From the NCBI GenBank assembly GCA_028287235.1, contig JAQBQB010000028.1, positions 124,001 through 188,000 of the forward strand: DNA of 64,000 nt, given 5' to 3'. Below are positions 61,267 through 64,000 of this stretch, piece after piece. The stretch comes from Gemmatimonadota bacterium. GTDB taxonomy: Bacteria > Gemmatimonadota > Gemmatimonadetes > Gemmatimonadales > Gemmatimonadaceae. The number at the start of each line of letters is the position of its first letter. Position 1 is the stretch's first letter. A program made the position numbers and the translations under genes. The notes below the pieces were generated by a model. It ran no database searches, was not told the origin of the DNA, and was given only the letters and a program-made list of their open reading frames with translations.

Positions 61267-62555
61267 GCGGTCTCCCTCACCATGCCGGCGACGAGCGCGA
61301 TCACGATCGCGCCGAGCAAGAAGTAGAGCGCCGTGAAGACGAGCAGCGGAACGATGAGGCCCGGCATGGGCGTCACCGCGTCAGCGGTGCGAAGGATTCC
61401 CTGCACCACCCACGGCTGCCGCCCAACTTCCGTCACCGTCCATCCGGCTTCCGTCGCGATGAAGCCGAACGGCGCGACAACGGCGAGCGCGCGGAGCAGC
61501 CACACCGAGCCGGCCACGTCGCGCCGTCGCACGGCGACGACCGCCGCCCAGAGGCTGACCACCGCCATCGCCGTGCCCAGGGCTACCATGATCTGAAATC
61601 CGAAGTGCACCGGCAACAGCGGCGGCCAGGCGTCGCGCGGAAAGGCGCTGAGGCCCTTCACCTCGGCGTTTGGATCGTGAAACGCCGCGAGCGACAGTCC
61701 GCTTGGAATCTCCAAGGCGAACTTTGTCTGGCGAGCGTCCGCGTCGGGCCAGCCACCGATGCGCAGCGGTGCGCCGCGCTCCGTCTCGAACTGAGCCTCG
61801 AGCGCAGCGAGCTTCACGGGCTGCCATCGCGCAACGGTGCGCGCGCTCAGATCGCCGGAGAGCGGTTGTAGAATGGCCGCCGGTGCGCCGACCGCGAGCG
61901 CGACGATCAAGGCGTGACGATGAAACGGCAGCGCGGGGCGCCGCAGCAAGATCGCGGCGTGAATCCCCGCGACCGCCAGACCGGTGGCCGCGTACGCCGC
62001 GAGCAGCATGTGCAACGCCTGCTGCACCGTTGAGGGATTGAACATGCCGGCGATTGGATCGATGCCGGTGATCGTGCCTGCGTCGAGCACCACGCCGGCC
62101 GGCGTGTTCATCCACGCGTTGACCATCACGACGAACACCGCCGAGGCCGCGCCGCTGGCCGCGACGATCAATCCCGCCGCGAGATGCGCCCGCGGCGAGA
62201 TGCGATCCCACCCGTAGAGATAGACGCCGAGGAAGATGGCTTCGGTGAAGAACGCGAACCCCTCGAGCGAGAAGGGCAGACCGACAATGGCGCCGGCGAA
62301 CTGCATGAACTTGGGCCAGAGAAGCCCGAGCTCGAACGACAGCACCGTACCCGAGACCGCGCCGACGGCGAAGAGGATCGCGCTTCCCTTCGCCCAGCGT
62401 TTCGCGAGCTGGAGATACACCGCGTCGCCCGTCCGTCGCCACCGCCACTCGGCGATGACCATGAGGAGGGGCAGCGCGATTCCGATCTCGGCAAAGATGA
62501 TGTGGAAGCCGAGCGACAGCGCCATCTGGGAGCGGGCTGCGAAGAGATCGGACAT
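61263..62555 (-). CDS. cydA: Cytochrome bd-type quinol oxidase subunit I, short Q-loop (CioA-like)
   Basis: 430 residues, at the short end of the CydA range. RSQMALSLGFHIIFAEIGIALPLLM holds the heme ligand His18, SLEGFAFFTEAIFLGVYLYGWDR the conserved Glu, and the Q-loop (about 240-300; KLAALEAQFETERGAPLRIGGWPD) is short, as in cyanide-insensitive oxidases. TEVGRQPWVVQGILRTADAVTP is the GRQPW motif. Reduces O2 to water with quinol, conserving energy at low oxygen. Starts 29 bp from the divergent CPXCG gene across a 13-bp palindrome. Confidence 0.93.
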   Translation of the reverse strand: MSDLFAARSQMALSLGFHIIFAEIGIALPLLMVIAEWRWRRTGDAVYLQLAKRWAKGSAILFAVGAVSGTVLSFELGLLWPKFMQFAGAIVGLPFSLEGFAFFTEAIFLGVYLYGWDRISPRAHLAAGLIVAASGAASAVFVVMVNAWMNTPAGVVLDAGTITGIDPIAGMFNPSTVQQALHMLLAAYAATGLAVAGIHAAILLRRPALPFHRHALIVALAVGAPAAILQPLSGDLSARTVARWQPVKLAALEAQFETERGAPLRIGGWPDADARQTKFALEIPSGLSLAAFHDPNAEVKGLSAFPRDAWPPLLPVHFGFQIMVALGTAMAVVSLWAAVVAVRRRDVAGSVWLLRALAVVAPFGFIATEAGWTVTEVGRQPWVVQGILRTADAVTPMPGLIVPLLVFTALYFLLGAIVIALVAGMVRETA

Positions 62556-62566
62556 GCCCTAATTGT

Positions 62567-62579
62567 AAGTGTTACACTT
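62567..62579. promoter_or_regulatory. 13-bp perfect palindrome in the 29-bp cydA/CPXCG intergenic region
   Basis: AAGTGT-T-ACACTT is symmetrical about the central base. It is nearly all that lies between the two divergent start codons (62555 and 62585). It can be an operator shared by both genes. TTACAC-like -10 boxes fall inside it on both strands, so binding would block both promoters. Confidence 0.5.
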
Positions 62580-62584
62580 CGGGT

Positions 62585-62860
62585 ATGCGCTCAGTATTCG
62601 ACGACTCAGACAGCTCCGACAACTCGCAGGACTTCGACCTCGACCGCGACTTCCCGCTCGGCGACGGCACGGCCGATACGAGCGGCGTCGTGAGCTGCCC
62701 GTACTGCGGGGAGGAGAATACCGTCAGCCTCGATCCGGGGAGCGGAGAGGCGCAGGAGTACGTCGAGGACTGCCAGGTATGTTGCCAGCCATGGCGAGTT
62801 ACGGTCGAGTACGATTCTGAGGGTGGGGCCGTGGTCAGTGCGACGGCGTTGGACGAGTAG
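62585..62860 (+). CDS. CPXCG-motif cysteine-rich protein
   Basis: 91 residues. A disordered acidic N-terminus (DDSDSSDNSQDFDLDRD) precedes a zinc-ribbon-like C-terminus: CPYCGEENTVSLDPGSGEAQEYVEDCQVCCQPW, which matches the CPXCG cysteine-rich family (CPxCGe...DC.VCC.Pw). Four-cysteine zinc binding is likely; the cellular role is unknown. The family core is about 60 residues, so the first 30 are an extension. The space before the ATG is so short that the transcript may be leaderless. No Shine-Dalgarno is seen. Confidence 0.85.
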   Translation: MRSVFDDSDSSDNSQDFDLDRDFPLGDGTADTSGVVSCPYCGEENTVSLDPGSGEAQEYVEDCQVCCQPWRVTVEYDSEGGAVVSATALDE

Positions 62861-62926
62861 AATCCGGCGAGCGATGGAGTGGAGTCCATAGCGCATCGAG
62901 ATCTCCCGGACGCCAACTCTCCCGTC

Positions 62927-63223
62927 TTAGAGCTTGATGTCTCCGCCCGGATCGTTGCCCTGCCGGGCGTGCTTGGCCACCTGCGCCGCCGAGTCGGCGA
63001 GCGCCTTCGCGGTTCCCGCTTCGTCGATCTCGATCGTCAGCACCGAGCGCTGACCCTTTGCCGGGCGTTCATGGCGCACCTTCAAGACCTGCCCTTCGCG
63101 CGCACCGCCCGGCAGCACCCATTGCGGCACGGTGATCATCTTGCCGCCATCGACCTCGATCGAGGCTACGAACTCCTCGATCGAGTCGATGATCCAGCGG
63201 TGCTCCTCGGCGGAATTGGTCAC
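62927..63223 (-). CDS. DUF3006 family protein
   Basis: 98 residues from GTG 63223, overlapping the stop of the metallo-hydrolase gene by 4 bp (GTGA). WIIDSIEEFVASIEVDGGKMITVPQWVLPGGAREGQVLKV has the DUF3006 pattern (a small beta-barrel reading 'viDriegd.AvLe.egg...vp...LP.gakeGdvl'). In many bacteria DUF3006 genes sit next to ComEC-like beta-lactamase-fold proteins, as here. Function unknown; cytoplasmic by appearance. Confidence 0.8.
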   Translation of the reverse strand: MTNSAEEHRWIIDSIEEFVASIEVDGGKMITVPQWVLPGGAREGQVLKVRHERPAKGQRSVLTIEIDEAGTAKALADSAAQVAKHARQGNDPGGDIKL

Positions 63224-64000
63224 GGAATCGGGTTGCACTGCGTTTGCGTCGACGTCGCGTCCGACGGGCCGGCCATGTTGGTCGTTCCCTTCACCACGTT
63301 CACGGTGTAGCCGCCACCCGCGGTTCCGGGGCTGCGGAATACGATAGTGCCGTTCTGGTCGGTGCGATACCAGGGCTTTGAATGGGCGCTGTAGAGCGTC
63401 TTCGCCTGGTTGTGCATGTGCCCGTAGCTGTTCTGCGCACCGACCGACGCCGTCACGTACTGCGGGTTCACGGCGTTGACGTAGGCGTTCGTCACGCCGT
63501 TGCAGCTGCCGTGGTGATCGGCCTTGAGCACATTCACATGGAGCCCGGGGCTCGTCGCGTAGCCCGACGCGCCGAGGAACCAGCCGATCTCCTCTTGCTC
63601 GGCGTCGCCGGCGAACCACATGGAGAAAGACGCGGAGTCGGGTCCGACCAATTTCACGGCGACAGATCGGTTGTTGGGCGTGGAACCCGCCGGGTTGGGG
63701 CGCAACACGTGCGCGTGCGCGCCACCCGCCATGGCGATGTCGCAGACGGCAGCGCCGTTCGCACACGGATCGTCGGTGTCGCGATAGATGAGCGCGCCGC
63801 GACCCACGCGGGCGTTGATCGAATCGCGCAGCTTCTGCAGCGACACGCTGGTGTAGACGTCCTTATTCTCGAAGAAGTACTTGATGGTGATGTGCCGCGA
63901 CGTGCGGAAGAGCTCCTGCAGCCCGCTCAGATGGTCGGCGTGCTGGTGGGAGAGGATCACCGCGTCGATCGTCGCATTGTTGAGCCCGAGCGAGTCGAGC
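63220..64000 (-). CDS. ComEC/Rec2-related metallo-beta-lactamase-fold hydrolase, 5' end outside the window
   Basis: The frame is open to the window edge, so about 260 C-terminal residues are visible. The metal-binding ILSHQHADHLSGLQELF is the HxHxDH motif in the ComEC-like variant, and later ligands are WFAGDAEQEE and LKADHHGSCNG. TASVGAQNSYGHMHNQ is the conserved 'vSvGaxNxyGHP' region of the ComEC C-terminal domain. No membrane segments are visible in this part, so it is either a stand-alone nuclease/phosphodiesterase-like hydrolase or the tail of a longer one. It is followed by DUF3006 (4-bp overlap). Confidence 0.85.
   Translation of the reverse strand, partial: LDSLGLNNATIDAVILSHQHADHLSGLQELFRTSRHITIKYFFENKDVYTSVSLQKLRDSINARVGRGALIYRDTDDPCANGAAVCDIAMAGGAHAHVLRPNPAGSTPNNRSVAVKLVGPDSASFSMWFAGDAEQEEIGWFLGASGYATSPGLHVNVLKADHHGSCNGVTNAYVNAVNPQYVTASVGAQNSYGHMHNQAKTLYSAHSKPWYRTDQNGTIVFRSPGTAGGGYTVNVVKGTTNMAGPSDATSTQTQCNPIP

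Overview
The window is GC-rich (roughly two thirds G+C by eye), densely coded bacterial chromosome with many ATGA and GTGA start/stop overlaps. I infer a member of the Gemmatimonadota or a close relative. The reasons are three orphan MacB/FtsX-type permeases of the ADOP kind (one behind a PadR regulator), a BlaI/M56 pair whose peptidase carries TonB C-terminal domains, a Ser/Thr kinase with TPR repeats, large secreted S9 and M14 peptidases, and Gly- or Asn-rich exported proteins. No rRNA, tRNA, CRISPR array or transposase gene was recognised, so the phylum is an inference from gene content.

Layout. 1-10.3 kb: end of an unknown gene; a 479-bp gene-free stretch with a cluster of DnaA-box-like sequences; an NHEJ operon (Ku, LigD with ligase and polymerase domains, an unknown protein, a second ATP-dependent ligase); then a minus-strand run (small protein, GNAT, ADOP permease, DUF2007, YidC-like, DinB). 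10.5-22.4 kb: secreted peroxiredoxin, DEAD-box helicase, two exported proteins, a BlaI/M56-TonB signalling pair with two matching operators, a LOG-type hydrolase, a membrane-bound spermidine-synthase-like fusion overlapping a dimethylargininase, and an envelope/SDR group. 22.4-32.0 kb: S9 peptidase, a split ThDP decarboxylase pair, an ADOP permease, a lipoprotein and a 1,017-residue M14 carboxypeptidase.

32.1-39.5 kb is the most remarkable part. It holds a compact minus-strand RiPP (TOMM/azole) locus: a fused leader-binding/YcaO cyclodehydratase, a precursor with a nitrile-hydratase-like (NHLP) leader and a glycine-rich tail with only three Gly-Ser sites, and a SagB-type azoline dehydrogenase. 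It lies 21 bp behind a Ser/Thr kinase gene and is followed by an outer-membrane protein gene and a perfect 18-bp terminator. No dedicated exporter or leader peptidase is next to it.

39.6-49.9 kb: amidohydrolase with a 12-bp repeat in its signal peptide, UbiB-type kinase, CutC, DinB, ArgJ, exported RidA, DUF2911, a 146-bp palindromic element, an ACMSD-like amidohydrolase with a striking AT-rich codon island, an amino-acid permease and an Asn-rich exported protein. 50.1-55.7 kb: a plus-strand catabolic-looking operon (LIC_10091-like exported protein, class-V PLP enzyme, Na+-coupled NSS transporter, second split ThDP decarboxylase pair, KynB-like cyclase). 55.8-64 kb: PadR plus ADOP permease, a Tat-exported M20 amidohydrolase, cytochrome bd oxidase CydAB diverging from a CPXCG protein over a 13-bp palindrome, and a DUF3006/ComEC-like metallo-hydrolase pair running off the end.

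Working logic: much of the window serves the cell envelope and peptide or amino-acid turnover (S9, M14, M20, permeases, PLP and ThDP enzymes). The Ku/ligase block serves break repair, and the 33-37 kb block should make a modified peptide.
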